Below are positions 26,819-36,330 of a stretch of 64,000 nt of DNA, one piece after another. Every line of letters begins with the position of its first letter. The first letter of the stretch is position 1. Below the pieces are notes generated by a model that worked only from the letters and a program-made list of their open reading frames with translations, made no database searches and was not told the origin of the DNA. Made by a program: the position numbers and the translations under genes. The stretch comes from Dyella dinghuensis (lineage in GTDB: Bacteria; Pseudomonadota; Gammaproteobacteria; Xanthomonadales; Rhodanobacteraceae), in NCBI RefSeq assembly GCF_003977615.1, contig NZ_RYZR01000005.1, forward strand, positions 248,001-312,000, given 5' to 3'.

Positions 26819-27835
26819 ATGGCCATCAAGGTCGCCATCAACGGTTACGGTCGCATCGGCCGCAACATTCTGCGTGCGCTGTACGAATCCGGTCGTACGA
26901 ACGAATTTCAGATCGTCGCGATCAACGACCTCGGCAATGCCGAGACCAACGCGCACCTTACTCAATACGACACCGCGCATGGCCGCTTCCCGGGTCAGGT
27001 GACGGTGGACGGTGGCGATCTGATCGTCAACGGCGACCGCATCAAGGTGTGCGCGGAACGCGATCCGTCGAAGTTGCCCTGGGGCGAACTCGGCGTGGAC
27101 GTGGTGCTGGAATGCACGGGCCTGTTCACCTCCAAGGCCAAGGCCGGCGCGCACATCGCTGCGGGCGCTAAGAAGGTGATCATTTCCGCGCCGGGCGACA
27201 AAGACGTCGACGGCACCTTCGTGTTCGGCGTGAACGACGACAAGATCTCGGCCGGGCAGCATCAAGTCATCTCCAACGCCTCGTGCACCACCAACTGCCT
27301 TGCGCCGCTGGCGAAGGTTCTGAACGACAAGATCGGCATCGTGCATGGCCTGATGACGACCATTCACGCCTACACCAACGATCAGGTGCTGACGGACGTC
27401 TATCACTCCGACCTGCGCCGCGCGCGTTCGGCCACGCATTCGCAGATTCCGACCAAGACCGGCGCTGCTGCCGCGGTGGGCCTGGTGCTGCCGGAACTCA
27501 ACGGCAAGCTCGACGGCTTCGCCATGCGCGTGCCGACGATCAACGTCTCGGTGGTCGACCTCACCTTCGTCGCGGCACGCCCGACCACGAAGGAAGAAAT
27601 CGATGCGGCCATTCTTGAAGCTTCGCAGGGTGCGTTGAAGGGCATCCTCGATGTCAACAGCAAGCCGCTGGTGTCGATCGACTTCAACCACAACCCCGCC
27701 TCGTCCATCTATGACACCACGCAGACGCGCGTCATGGGCGGCACGCTGGTGAAAGTGCTGAGCTGGTACGACAACGAGTGGGGCTTCTCCAACCGTATGT
27801 TGGACATGACCAAGGCGTTGATCGCAGCGAAGTAA
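26819..27835 (+). CDS. gapA: Glyceraldehyde-3-phosphate dehydrogenase
   Basis: GapA (338 residues) oxidises glyceraldehyde 3-phosphate in glycolysis. The NAD-binding start [20 protein letters not shown] and the active-site [17 protein letters not shown] (catalytic Cys) are clear. The C-terminus [15 protein letters not shown] is typical. GGAGG lies nine bases before ATG 26819. The gene ends at a strong terminator. Confidence 0.97.
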   Translation: MAIKVAINGYGRIGRNILRALYESGRTNEFQIVAINDLGNAETNAHLTQYDTAHGRFPGQVTVDGGDLIVNGDRIKVCAERDPSKLPWGELGVDVVLECTGLFTSKAKAGAHIAAGAKKVIISAPGDKDVDGTFVFGVNDDKISAGQHQVISNASCTTNCLAPLAKVLNDKIGIVHGLMTTIHAYTNDQVLTDVYHSDLRRARSATHSQIPTKTGAAAAVGLVLPELNGKLDGFAMRVPTINVSVVDLTFVAARPTTKEEIDAAILEASQGALKGILDVNSKPLVSIDFNHNPASSIYDTTQTRVMGGTLVKVLSWYDNEWGFSNRMLDMTKALIAAK

Positions 27836-27862
27836 GTTTTCACTCATAGCGCATGCATCAGG

Positions 27863-27890
27863 GCGGCCACCTCGTGTGGCCGCTTTTTTT
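27863..27890 (+). terminator. Rho-independent terminator of gapA
   Basis: GCGGCCAC/GTGGCCGC stem with CTCGT loop and seven T. Confidence 0.92.
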
Positions 27891-27947
27891 GTGCCATCGC
27901 CAGCGCGATACTGGCGCGAACATCCAGGTCCAGGAGGGAACCCCGAG

Positions 27948-28859
27948 ATGAACGTCGCGATGAAACGTGCACTGTGGTTAGGGATAGGCCTCTGTCTGCC
28001 ATGGGGACTCGCCACCTCCGTCGCCGCAGCGGATAACACCGGTTGGATAGCAGCACCTCCTTCTCAAGACATCATGCCGGACGCCGATTGGGTAACGCTC
28101 TTCGACCAAAGCAAACCATTGGCCGATCGCCAGCACATGCTCGCCAATCTCGAGCAATCGCCCGGACTGAAAGATGATCCTGAAGATCTTTACAGGCTCG
28201 GGTCGCTTTACCACATGGGCGAGCATGCTCCGGGTTCACCCGTACAAGAAGATCCCGTCAAGGCCACCCTGTATCTGGGCAACGCTGCCCTGCACGGAAG
28301 CACGCTAGCCATGGCGAAAATGGCGGAGCTGAAATTGGCAGCGGGACAGTATCGTGAAGCGATGAACTGGGCGCAGATTTACAGCCATTACGCATTGATG
28401 TCCCCCGCGAGCCAGGGCACCGCCACGGAAAGCTACGCCGCCGAGCTGGTCGATCGTATCAAGGACAAAATCGACCAATCGGTCATGCCGGCCGTCATGG
28501 CTGACGTGAACAGCTTCGTTGCTCAGCACGATGCCGATATCCGCCTCGGCATGGCCAGGGAACAGGCACGCGAACATCACACGCCGAAAACGCCTAAACA
28601 TTACTACGTTGGCCCGCTTGGCAGCCGGGCATCGGATTCCGGCATTGCCGATTACATGCTTGTATTCAACGCAGACGGCACCGTGGCGACTATGCTGCTC
28701 ATCGATGCCGTGCCACGCCCCAACATAGGAACAACGATGCGCTCGTATGCGGCGTCCATGACGTTGAAGCCTCAAGACAATCAACGCCCACGCTACGCAT
28801 GGGTACCGGTGCTACTGGGGAACCATGAGTACCGCATGGATAGCGCGCACGGTGGCTGA
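27948..28859 (+). CDS. Secreted Sel1-like repeat protein
   Basis: The product of 303 residues has a signal peptide (about 1-25) and one or two Sel1-like helical repeats (LYRLGSLYHMGEHAPGSPVQ, then DPVKATLYLGNAALHGSTLA). The C-terminal part (YMLVFNADGTVATMLLIDAVP) resembles a TonB C-terminal strand-helix-strand element. AGGAGGG precedes ATG 27948. It distantly resembles the paired secreted proteins at 55315-56964 in its DPVKA-containing repeat. Role unknown. Confidence 0.75.
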   Translation: MNVAMKRALWLGIGLCLPWGLATSVAAADNTGWIAAPPSQDIMPDADWVTLFDQSKPLADRQHMLANLEQSPGLKDDPEDLYRLGSLYHMGEHAPGSPVQEDPVKATLYLGNAALHGSTLAMAKMAELKLAAGQYREAMNWAQIYSHYALMSPASQGTATESYAAELVDRIKDKIDQSVMPAVMADVNSFVAQHDADIRLGMAREQAREHHTPKTPKHYYVGPLGSRASDSGIADYMLVFNADGTVATMLLIDAVPRPNIGTTMRSYAASMTLKPQDNQRPRYAWVPVLLGNHEYRMDSAHGG

Positions 28860-28870
28860 TAACAAAAAAA

Positions 28871-28893
28871 GCCGGGCATAGCCCGGCTTTTTT
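28871..28893. terminator. Bidirectional terminator between the Sel1-like gene and tpx
   Basis: GCCGGGC/GCCCGGC with a three-base loop, six T on one side and seven A on the other, between converging genes. Confidence 0.9.
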
Positions 28894-28910
28894 ATCAACG
28901 ATGTCGACCG

Positions 28911-29411
28911 TCAATGCAACGCCGCGAGCGCCGCATCGTAATTGGGTTCCTGCGCGATTTCGCTCACCATCTCGGTGTGCAGCACCTTGTCGTGCTCGTC
29001 GAGCACCACCACCGCGCGCGCGGCGAGACCGGCCAGCGGACTGGAGGCAATCGCCACACCGTAATGCCTGAGGAAATCATGACCACGCATGGTGGACAAC
29101 GTCACCACGTTGCTAAGACCTTCCGCGCCACAAAAACGTGCTTGTGCAAAAGGTAGATCTGCGGAAATGCACAGCACCACCGTGTTGCTCAGTGCACTGG
29201 CAGCTTGGTTGAAGTGACGCACGGACATCGCGCAGGTTGGCGTATCCACACTCGGGAAGATGTTCAACACTTTGCGCTTGCCGCTGAAGTTCGCGAGCGT
29301 CGCATCGGACAGATCTTTGGCAACGAGGCTGAAAGCCGGTGCCTTATCGCCCACGGCCGGAAAATGACCGTCGATCTTGATCGGGTTGCCTTTCAGGGTG
29401 ACTTGGGACAT
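28911..29411 (-). CDS. tpx: Thiol peroxidase
   Basis: Tpx (166 residues) is an atypical 2-Cys peroxiredoxin that reduces hydroperoxides with thioredoxin. The peroxidatic Cys is C60 in [16 protein letters not shown] and the resolving Cys is C94 in [12 protein letters not shown], at the normal spacing for the family. AGGAG precedes the ATG. It lies downstream of the tyrosine catabolic genes but with a 90-base gap. Confidence 0.96.
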   Translation of the reverse strand: MSQVTLKGNPIKIDGHFPAVGDKAPAFSLVAKDLSDATLANFSGKRKVLNIFPSVDTPTCAMSVRHFNQAASALSNTVVLCISADLPFAQARFCGAEGLSNVVTLSTMRGHDFLRHYGVAIASSPLAGLAARAVVVLDEHDKVLHTEMVSEIAQEPNYDAALAALH

Positions 29412-29500
29412 GAGGCGTAACTCCTGTGTCTGTGAGATGCATGCGCGCGTCGTGCGATCGGAAGAAGATAGCGCCGATGGCGCACCACGTCACCTGTGCA

Positions 29501-30484
29501 TCACTTCTGCGGGGCGATAACCTGTTCGATAGCGCCGAAGATCGACGCACCACGCGCGTCGGTGATCTCGATACGCAACGTGTCGCCGTACTTGAGGAAT
29601 GGCGTGCTGGGCTTCCCGCTCGCCAGCGTTTCGACGGTGCGCTGCTCGGCAAGGCATGACGCACCCTTGCTCGTATCTTCGTTGGCAATCGTGCCCGATC
29701 CCACGATGCTTCCTGCCGTGAGCGGCCGCGTCTTGGCCGCGTGCGCAACGAGCTGCGCAAAATTGAACTGCATGTCGACACCGCACTCCGCTTCGCCAAA
29801 CCACTTGGCGTTGAGCCATGTGCGCATCGGCAGGTGAAGCTTCTCATCCTGCCACGCATCGCCCAGTTCGTCCGGCGTTACAAAAACCGGCGACAGCGCC
29901 GAGCGCGGCTTGGATTGCAGGAAGCCAAAACCCTTGGCGAGCTCATTGGGAATCAGATTGCGCAGACTGACGTCGTTGATCAAACCCACCAGCTGAATAT
30001 GCGCAGCTGCCTGCTCTGGCGTCACCGCCATCGGCACGTCATCCGTAACGACCACGACTTCGGCCTCCAGATCGATACCGTAATCCTCGGTCGGCACAAT
30101 CACCGGATCGCGCGGACCGAGGAAACCGGCGCTGGTCGCCTGATACATCAGCGGATCGACGTAAAACGATTCGGGCACTTCTGCGCCACGCGCACGACGC
30201 ACACGCTCGACGTGGGGCAAATAAGCACTGCCATCGACAAATTCGTAAGCGCGCGGAAGCGGCGCTGCCAGCACTTTCATATCCAGTGCAAACGCACCCG
30301 GCGCTTTACCGGCATTGAGATCTTCCGACAACGCATTCAGGCGTGGCGCAATGTTCGACCAATCATCCAGCGCTGCTTGCATGGTCGCGGCGATGCCCGT
30401 GGCTTTCACCGCATGCGTCAGATCGCGACTGACGACGATCAGCGTGCCATCACGGCCGCCTTCCTTGAGACTACCCAGTTTCAT
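29501..30484 (-). CDS. Fumarylacetoacetate hydrolase family enzyme
   Basis: The 327-residue protein carries the FAH fold with metal ligands in DYGIDLEAEVVVVTDDVP and the GSGTIANEDTSKGASCLAEQR segment. Placed after hppD and hmgA, it most likely cleaves fumarylacetoacetate to fumarate and acetoacetate, the last step of tyrosine breakdown. It is shorter than eukaryotic FAH (about 420) and belongs to the bacterial branch. GGAG precedes the ATG. No maleylacetoacetate isomerase gene is adjacent. Confidence 0.88.
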   Translation of the reverse strand: MKLGSLKEGGRDGTLIVVSRDLTHAVKATGIAATMQAALDDWSNIAPRLNALSEDLNAGKAPGAFALDMKVLAAPLPRAYEFVDGSAYLPHVERVRRARGAEVPESFYVDPLMYQATSAGFLGPRDPVIVPTEDYGIDLEAEVVVVTDDVPMAVTPEQAAAHIQLVGLINDVSLRNLIPNELAKGFGFLQSKPRSALSPVFVTPDELGDAWQDEKLHLPMRTWLNAKWFGEAECGVDMQFNFAQLVAHAAKTRPLTAGSIVGSGTIANEDTSKGASCLAEQRTVETLASGKPSTPFLKYGDTLRIEITDARGASIFGAIEQVIAPQK

Positions 30485-30554
30485 GCCTTCACTCCGTCGG
30501 CCGCACTCACTAGCAGCCCTCTACGTATTCGATTTTCGGCGGCCAACGTGCGTA

Positions 30555-31865
30555 TCACGCACGCTCCGGGTTGAAATGTTTTTTGATGCCTTGCCAGCAC
30601 TTGTAGTAATCGTGCTGGAGCTGTGGTGCATCCAGCGCCTGTTTGGTCGGATGAATCACCTTGCGCGTTTCGAACATGAAAGCCATCGTGCCGGTGAGAT
30701 GATCAGGCTTGCTGACATCCGCGACACTTGCTTTCTCGAAACTCGTGGCATCCGGACCATGACCGCTCATGCAGTTATGCAGGCTAGCGCCGCCCGGCGC
30801 AAATCCGCCCGCCTTCGCGTCGTAAACGCCTTCGATCAAGCCCATGAATTCGCTGGCGACATTGCGATGGAAATACGGCGGACGGAATGTGTGCTCGGCC
30901 ACCAGCCAGCGCGGCGGGAAGATCACGAAATCGACGTTTGCCGTACCGGGCGTATCGCTTGGCGAGGTGAGCACCGTGAAGATCGACGGATCGGGATGAT
31001 CCACGCTGATAGAGCCAACGGTGTTGAAGTGGGTGAGATCGTATTTGTAGGGCGCGTAGTTACCGTGCCAAGCCACCACATCCAGCGGCGAATGATCGAT
31101 GCGAGCCGTCCACAGCGAACCCTGGAATTTATTGATCAACTCGAAGTTGCCTTCGACGTCTTCATAAGCGGCATGTGGCGCGAGGAAGTCGCGCGGCAAT
31201 GCCATCGAGTTCGCGCCGATCGGACCGAGATCGGGTAAGCGCAGCAATGCACCAAAGTTTTCTGCGACGTAGCCGCGCGCTTCACCATCCAGCAATTCCA
31301 CGCGGAAGCGAACGCCACGCGGAATCACCGCGACTTCGAGCGGCTTCACTTCCAGCACACCCAACTCCGTCGCGATATGCAAACGCCCCTGCTGCGGCAC
31401 GATGAGCAACTCACCATCCGCGTCGTAAAAGAAGCGCCCTTGCATCGAGCTGTTCGCGGCATAGATATGAATGCCGCAACCGGCTTGCTCCGCCGGGCCA
31501 CCGTTGCCTGCAAGCGTCACAAGGCCGTCGACGAAATCCGTCAGATCAGACGGCATCGGCCATGGATCCCAGCGCAATTGATTGGGCGTTGGTGGCGCTT
31601 CGTCGAAGCGATTGTGAAACGTGCCGTGCGGTTTCGGTTTGAACGGCAGATGCATGGCCGCTGGCCGAATGCGGTAGAGCCAGCTACGCTGATTGCAGTG
31701 ACGCGGCGCGGTGAATGCGGTGCCCGACAACTGCTCCGCATACAACCCATGCGCCACGCGCTGCGGCGAATTCTGTCCCTTCGGCAAAATGCCGGGAATC
31801 GCCTCCGTAGCGAACTCGTTGCCAAAACCGGATTGGTAACCCTTCGATTCGATCACGCGCATCAC
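30555..31865 (-). CDS. hmgA: Homogentisate 1,2-dioxygenase
   Basis: HmgA (436 residues) opens the ring of homogentisate to maleylacetoacetate using Fe(II). The N-terminus [17 protein letters not shown] and the late motifs [29 protein letters not shown] (iron ligands) and [14 protein letters not shown] are diagnostic. Two Met codons at the start (31865, 31862) are both possible. In this locus its upstream neighbour is a DUF559 gene rather than hppD directly. Confidence 0.96.
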   Translation of the reverse strand: MMRVIESKGYQSGFGNEFATEAIPGILPKGQNSPQRVAHGLYAEQLSGTAFTAPRHCNQRSWLYRIRPAAMHLPFKPKPHGTFHNRFDEAPPTPNQLRWDPWPMPSDLTDFVDGLVTLAGNGGPAEQAGCGIHIYAANSSMQGRFFYDADGELLIVPQQGRLHIATELGVLEVKPLEVAVIPRGVRFRVELLDGEARGYVAENFGALLRLPDLGPIGANSMALPRDFLAPHAAYEDVEGNFELINKFQGSLWTARIDHSPLDVVAWHGNYAPYKYDLTHFNTVGSISVDHPDPSIFTVLTSPSDTPGTANVDFVIFPPRWLVAEHTFRPPYFHRNVASEFMGLIEGVYDAKAGGFAPGGASLHNCMSGHGPDATSFEKASVADVSKPDHLTGTMAFMFETRKVIHPTKQALDAPQLQHDYYKCWQGIKKHFNPERA

Positions 31866-31871
31866 CTGGTT

Positions 31872-32273
31872 TCAGTACTCCCCTCTCCCATCGGGAGAGG
31901 GGTTGGGGGTGAGGGTGCGGTGTTCGAGAGCGCTCAATATCGCCTCAAGCACCGCATCGGTCTGTTGCAACGCCTCGTTGTCCCAGAACCGCAAAACCGC
32001 CATGCCTTGCGATACCAGATACTGCGTGCGTATTTGATCCGACTGCTCGTTGTGTTGCGAACCATCCAATTCGACTACGAGACGTTTCGCTTCACAATAG
32101 AAATCTACGACATAAGGTGGTACTGCATGCTGGCGGCGGAATTTATAGCCATTCAAGCGACTATCCCGAAGGTGGTACCAGAGCTTTTGTTCTGCTTCGG
32201 TGCTCGTTCGCCTGAGACCGCGCAATAGCTTTCGCGTCGTGGTCGGCAACGGTGGTTTGATGCTTCCTTGCAC
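31872..32273 (-). CDS. DUF559 (Vsr-like PD-(D/E)XK) nuclease-like protein inside inverted repeats
   Basis: The 133-residue product matches the DUF559 family, related to very-short-patch-repair endonucleases. It has RRTSTEAEQKLWYHLRDSRLNG then KFRRQHAVPPYVVDFYCEAKRLVVELDGSQH, giving the D...E-x-D pattern of a PD-(D/E)XK core. Translation starts at GTG 32273, with AGGG from the right inverted repeat acting as ribosome site. The last residues (LTPNPSPDGRGEY) are read from the left inverted repeat. So both gene ends are made by the repeats. The gene sits between hppD and hmgA, in their orientation. Biological role is unknown. Confidence 0.85.
   Translation of the reverse strand: MQGSIKPPLPTTTRKLLRGLRRTSTEAEQKLWYHLRDSRLNGYKFRRQHAVPPYVVDFYCEAKRLVVELDGSQHNEQSDQIRTQYLVSQGMAVLRFWDNEALQQTDAVLEAILSALEHRTLTPNPSPDGRGEY
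31880..31915. repeat. REP-like palindrome R4, left terminal inverted repeat of the DUF559 unit
   Basis: CCCCTCTCCC-AT-CGGGAGAGGGG hairpin followed by TTGGGGGTGAGGG. It is the reverse complement of R5 except for one inserted G. It lies within the last codons of the DUF559 gene. Confidence 0.9.
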
Positions 32274-32280
32274 TGCCGAA

Positions 32281-32315
32281 CCCTCACCCCAACCCCTCTC
32301 CCGATGGGAGAGGGG
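32281..32315. repeat. REP-like palindrome R5, right terminal inverted repeat of the DUF559 unit
   Basis: CCCTCACCCCAA followed by the CCCCTCTCCC-GA-TGGGAGAGGGG hairpin. It lies seven bases upstream of the DUF559 GTG and supplies its AGGG ribosome site on the minus strand. Confidence 0.9.
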
Positions 32316-32326
32316 CTTTTAAAGCG

Positions 32327-33421
32327 TTACAGCACGCCGCGCTTCATCTGGTCGCGTTCGATCGATTCGAACAACGCCTGGAAGTTGCCTTCGCCGAAAC
32401 CTTCGTTGCCTTTGCGCTGAATGATCTCGAAGAAGATCGGCCCGATGTTGTTTTGCGTGAAGATCTGCAGCAGTTTGCGCTGCTTGGTCTCCGGATCGGC
32501 GTCGATCAGGATCTTGTTCTTGGCCAGGCGCGGCACATCTTCGCCATGATTGGGGATGCGGTGTTCGATCACGTCGAAGTACGTATCCGGCGTATCGAGG
32601 AATTCGACGCCCTTCGCGCGCATCGCTTCCACCGTGTCGTAAATGTTGTCGGTGAAGCAGGCGATGTGCTGGATGCCTTCGCCGTGATACGCATCGAGAT
32701 ATTCATTGATCTGCGATTTCGGATCGCTCGATTCGTTAAGCGGTATGCGCACGATGCCATCCGGCGCCGTCATCGCCTTCGACACCAGGCCGGTCTTGGC
32801 ACCCTTGATATCGAAGTAGCGAATTTCGCGGAAATTGAACAGACGTTCGTAGTAGTCGGACCACTTCTGCATGTTGCCGAAGTAGAGGTTGTGCGTGAGG
32901 TGATCGATGAAGGTCAGACCGAAGCCTGCGGGATTCTGATCGGCACCCGGAATCGGCGCGTAATCGGCGTCATAGATGCTGCCCGCGCTGCCGTAACGAT
33001 CGATCAGGTACAGCATGCAATCGCCAATGCCCTTCACCACCGGCGCATTCACCGCTTTCGTATCCGCTTTATCGGTCAGCGCTTCGCCGCCGTTCGAGAG
33101 CACGGTCTTGAGCACTTCGCTGGCGGGCTTCTTGAAGCGAATCGCGAAACCGCACGCGCAAGGGCCGTGCTTGGCGGCGAAGTCGGCTGCAAAGGAGTTC
33201 GGTTCTTCGTTGACCAGGAAGTTCACACCACCCTGGCGGTACACAGTGATCGCGCGGCTCTTGTGTTTGAGCACCGGCGCGAAGCCCATGTTCTTGAACA
33301 GTGCATGCAATTCGCCACCGCGAGCGCCGGGTGCGGCAAACTCAACGAACTCGAAGCCATCGATACCCATCGGGTTCTCGAAGGTGGTGACTTGCATACC
33401 GAGGTTGGGTTGGGCGTTCAT
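32327..33421 (-). CDS. hppD: 4-hydroxyphenylpyruvate dioxygenase
   Basis: HppD (364 residues) converts 4-hydroxyphenylpyruvate to homogentisate with Fe(II). It has two vicinal-oxygen-chelate domains. Iron ligands lie in FIDHLTHNLYFG, GIQHIACFTDNIYDTV and the C-terminal QIFTQNNIGPIFFEIIQRKGNEGFGEGNF. AGGAGAGCGCC precedes ATG 33421; the longer ORF start is discarded because the operator 33495-33512 would then be close to coding sequence. It is the first gene of the tyrosine operon. Confidence 0.97.
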   Translation of the reverse strand: MNAQPNLGMQVTTFENPMGIDGFEFVEFAAPGARGGELHALFKNMGFAPVLKHKSRAITVYRQGGVNFLVNEEPNSFAADFAAKHGPCACGFAIRFKKPASEVLKTVLSNGGEALTDKADTKAVNAPVVKGIGDCMLYLIDRYGSAGSIYDADYAPIPGADQNPAGFGLTFIDHLTHNLYFGNMQKWSDYYERLFNFREIRYFDIKGAKTGLVSKAMTAPDGIVRIPLNESSDPKSQINEYLDAYHGEGIQHIACFTDNIYDTVEAMRAKGVEFLDTPDTYFDVIEHRIPNHGEDVPRLAKNKILIDADPETKQRKLLQIFTQNNIGPIFFEIIQRKGNEGFGEGNFQALFESIERDQMKRGVL

Positions 33422-33494
33422 GGCGCTCTCCTGGTCAATCGATGCGCGACGGCAGCCACGGCAGCGTGCCACCATCGGGATAAGGACCACGTTA

Positions 33495-33512
33495 TAGTTA
33501 CAAATGAAACTA
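33495..33512. promoter_or_regulatory. Probable MarR operator between hppD and its regulator
   Basis: TAGTTACAAATGAAACTA has 5-base arms TAGTT/AACTA and matches its reverse complement at 14 of 18 positions. It lies in the 112-base divergent gap, 73 bases upstream of hppD and 21 upstream of the marR start. Confidence 0.55.
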
Positions 33513-33533
33513 ATTGCAAGGAACAGTGCCGCA

Positions 33534-33998
33534 ATGCCCAATCCGCGTAAGCCTGCCCCGGTCGGCGCCGAACACGCCCCTCTCGAGCTGGAGCATTTCC
33601 TGCCCTACCGGCTGTCGATCCTCTCCAACACCGTCAGCCAGGCCATCGCGGACGATTACCAGCGACGTTACGACCTTAGCGTTACCGAATGGCGTGTGAT
33701 GGCGGTGCTGGCCCGATTCCACGGCCTGTCGGCGCGCGAAGTGGCCGAGCGGACGGCGATGGACAAAGTCGCAGTGAGCCGCGCACTGGCCCGGCTAGTG
33801 GAAGCCGGTCGCGTACACCGTGAAACGCACGACGGCGACAAGCGCCGCTCCGTGCTGAACCTGACCGAGGCCGGCTGGCTGATTCACGACGATGTCGCGC
33901 CAATGGCGCGCAACCGCGAACGCGAAGTGTTGGCCAAGCTCGATGCAGAAGAGCAGGAGTGGCTGACGCGCATTCTGGACAAGCTGCTGGCGCACTGA
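33534..33998 (+). CDS. MarR-family regulator of tyrosine catabolism (inferred)
   Basis: The 154-residue winged-helix protein has LSVTEWRVMAVLARFHGLSAREVAERTAMDKVAVSRALARLVEAGRVHRE and the wing GDKRRSVLNLT. ATG 33534 (AAGGA upstream) is preferred to 33504, which overlaps the palindrome. Divergent placement beside hppD suggests it represses the hppD-hmgA-FAH operon and responds to a pathway aromatic, as known for HpdA/HmgR-type systems in other bacteria. The ligand is not shown. Confidence 0.87.
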   Translation: MPNPRKPAPVGAEHAPLELEHFLPYRLSILSNTVSQAIADDYQRRYDLSVTEWRVMAVLARFHGLSAREVAERTAMDKVAVSRALARLVEAGRVHRETHDGDKRRSVLNLTEAGWLIHDDVAPMARNREREVLAKLDAEEQEWLTRILDKLLAH

Positions 33999-34086
33999 AC
34001 TTTAGCCCGGCCGCAAATCCGCCTATGGCGAGTCGGGCCGATCAAGGATCGAACCCGACTTGCAGGAAATTACAACGCTGTCCGCA

Positions 34087-36330
34087 TCAATTGGCCCAGA
34101 TCGGAACCGTAGAGGGAAGACCCGAGTTGAAAATGACTTGACCGCTAGGCACGACAAACGACGGTGTGGAGAGCGTAAAGCTGCAACCACTATTCGGATT
34201 GCACGCCGTGCCCTGATTGGTCATCAGCATCGTATTCATTCCGTTTGTCCAAAGAATGTCGGCACGACCGTCGCCGTTAAAGTCGGCAACCGTAGCGATG
34301 TGATAGCCCTGTAACTGAGGTGGTATGGGTTCAACCACAATCTGTTGTACCGCCCCGCTATTGCTCATCATCCAGTAGCCCCACTCGGTGCCGGAAGCAT
34401 TGACCCAAACAAGATCTGCAGTACCGTTACCGTCCAGATCGCCACGGCCCTCAAGCAACCATCCTGGAGGGAATGTCGTGATGTATTTGGATGTAAAGCC
34501 GTTCGCCCCTGCGAACCAGATGTAAATATCGTTTTTGGCGCTCGTCCAGACGATGTCTGCGTAGCCATCGCCATTGAAGTCGCCAATCGCGATGGGGTAA
34601 TAACCCGGGGTGTAACTTACCGTCTTGTAAATAGGCCAAGCACTGGGGTCGCCCATCAACACGTACGAAAGAAGGTGCTGGGACACATTGTTGAACACGA
34701 TGTCGTCAACACCATCATTGTTCATGTCGCCCGCACCAACGATCTGCGAGCCAGAAGGGACTGTCCCGTAGTATTTGGGGACATATCCGCTCGCGCTGCC
34801 GAACCAGATGTACATGTCATTCTTAGCGCTGGTCCAAAGAATGTCAGCGATGCCGTCGCCATTGAAATCGCCCACCGCCGCTGGGTAGTAACCTTGAGCA
34901 ATCGCCTGCATCACGGCGCTGCCATTGTTAATGGAATTCAAGGTTGAAAGTTCACCCGGGCCATAAGACATGACCGACGAACGACCGCTACCAATGAGGT
35001 CATCGGCGACCGGCACCGTCAAGCGAAAAACTTCGCCGCCTCCATTCGCCCCGCCAAGCTGAGTGGTGCCGTAAAAGGCACGACCAGAACCTTGCAGCAC
35101 GGCGTTGGGCCAGTAGCCACCGTTGGCCTGCTGCCCGGTAAAACTATAAAGAGACGTGAAGACCCCTTTCGGGGACACTCGAAAAACTGTTCCGCTATTG
35201 GCGGTACCACCGATTGTGGTGACACCATACAGGTTGCCGTCTGCACCAACGATGAGGCTCGGTACGACGGTAGGTTCTCCGTAGACAGAACCATCGTTGT
35301 TTGCGTACGAGAAAGAGTACAACACTGAGAATTGCCCGGCCGCGCTGTACTCAAAAATGGTACCGGCTCCACCCGCGCCGCCCCAAGACGTTGCACCAAA
35401 CAAGTTTCCCTGTGCGTCCTTCGTCAAGCTTGTTATGGAATTACCATCGGCACTGTCGAGCGTATAAAGCAACGTCCTGTCACCGCCCGAATTCATTTCG
35501 AAGAGAATGTCGCCTGCCGACCCGGAAATGGCTCCTTGCGGTAACGATCCATAAAATTCTCCATTCTGGTCCATCTGAAGGGTATTGGGCGGCAGCGCAT
35601 CCGTTGAAACATAAATCGGGGTTTCAACGCCGCCCGGTGTAACCCGAAATACCACCGATGGCGAACTGACGGTGCCCTGGGACGTGGTCATCATCGCGGA
35701 GCACATCGTGTAACCGTAAAAATTGCCATCCGCTCCCTGGAAAAGACCGGTTGGGCATGCTCCACTCGACGACGACCACAGGCCGCCGCCGTCTGACGGC
35801 GTCACGGAGAATGTAAAGAGATTTGTAAGCGACCCCGCTGAAGAGAGTGTAGACACTGTTCCTTCGGGCGCTTCATTTTCATTTACTAACGGAGGCCCCA
35901 GGAATGCACTTGAAAAGAGCAGTGTTCCGTTGCTCATCTGACTAAGCTTTGGGCCGTACTCGTTTCCTGAGAATGGATACGATCCGTTCAACGGTACGCC
36001 ATCGTTCGCGGTCATCTCGTAGAGATCGGTATAGGACCCCGCGGGAGTGACTGAAAAAATACCGCCTCGCCCGGGAATCCCCCCAACGCCGGCAACGCCA
36101 TATACGTTGCCGTCGTTCCCGACTATCAAAGAAATTGGTTGTGCCAGACCATTGATACCTTGTGAGGTACCAGGCATTGCCGTTTGCGATACATGGGGTG
36201 CCGCAGCGTGTGCTGCACTGCTCAAAGCCATCGCGAACGCAACTCCCATCAAACTACTGATGCGCGAATTCACAGTACCGGACAACGAGCGACGCGATGC
36301 GCCGCGCTGCATCGAACAACGACTCGACAT
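34087..36330 (-). CDS. Large exported protein with GloVer and FG-GAP repeats
   Basis: A 747-residue exported protein (signal segment SSLMGVAFAMALSSAAHA). Residues about 60-440 hold six tandem units of the GloVer type, each like GADGNLYGVTTIGG...GTVFRVSPKG...LYSF. Residues about 480-740 hold five FG-GAP/VCBS-like units with calcium-loop motifs such as DFNGDGIADILW, DFNGDGYADIVW and DLDGNGTADLVW. It is predicted to be extracellular or surface-bound with a beta-propeller. The gene looks less GC-rich than its neighbours and uses more A/T-ending codons, consistent with acquisition. No cell-wall anchor is visible at the C-terminus. Confidence 0.85.
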   Translation of the reverse strand: MSSRCSMQRGASRRSLSGTVNSRISSLMGVAFAMALSSAAHAAAPHVSQTAMPGTSQGINGLAQPISLIVGNDGNVYGVAGVGGIPGRGGIFSVTPAGSYTDLYEMTANDGVPLNGSYPFSGNEYGPKLSQMSNGTLLFSSAFLGPPLVNENEAPEGTVSTLSSAGSLTNLFTFSVTPSDGGGLWSSSSGACPTGLFQGADGNFYGYTMCSAMMTTSQGTVSSPSVVFRVTPGGVETPIYVSTDALPPNTLQMDQNGEFYGSLPQGAISGSAGDILFEMNSGGDRTLLYTLDSADGNSITSLTKDAQGNLFGATSWGGAGGAGTIFEYSAAGQFSVLYSFSYANNDGSVYGEPTVVPSLIVGADGNLYGVTTIGGTANSGTVFRVSPKGVFTSLYSFTGQQANGGYWPNAVLQGSGRAFYGTTQLGGANGGGEVFRLTVPVADDLIGSGRSSVMSYGPGELSTLNSINNGSAVMQAIAQGYYPAAVGDFNGDGIADILWTSAKNDMYIWFGSASGYVPKYYGTVPSGSQIVGAGDMNNDGVDDIVFNNVSQHLLSYVLMGDPSAWPIYKTVSYTPGYYPIAIGDFNGDGYADIVWTSAKNDIYIWFAGANGFTSKYITTFPPGWLLEGRGDLDGNGTADLVWVNASGTEWGYWMMSNSGAVQQIVVEPIPPQLQGYHIATVADFNGDGRADILWTNGMNTMLMTNQGTACNPNSGCSFTLSTPSFVVPSGQVIFNSGLPSTVPIWAN

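Noticed and set aside
31860-32330. Target-site duplication around the DUF559 unit
   Set aside because: Bases flanking the two repeats (AGTAC/GTACT left, CTTTT right) do not match, so classical transposition is not shown.
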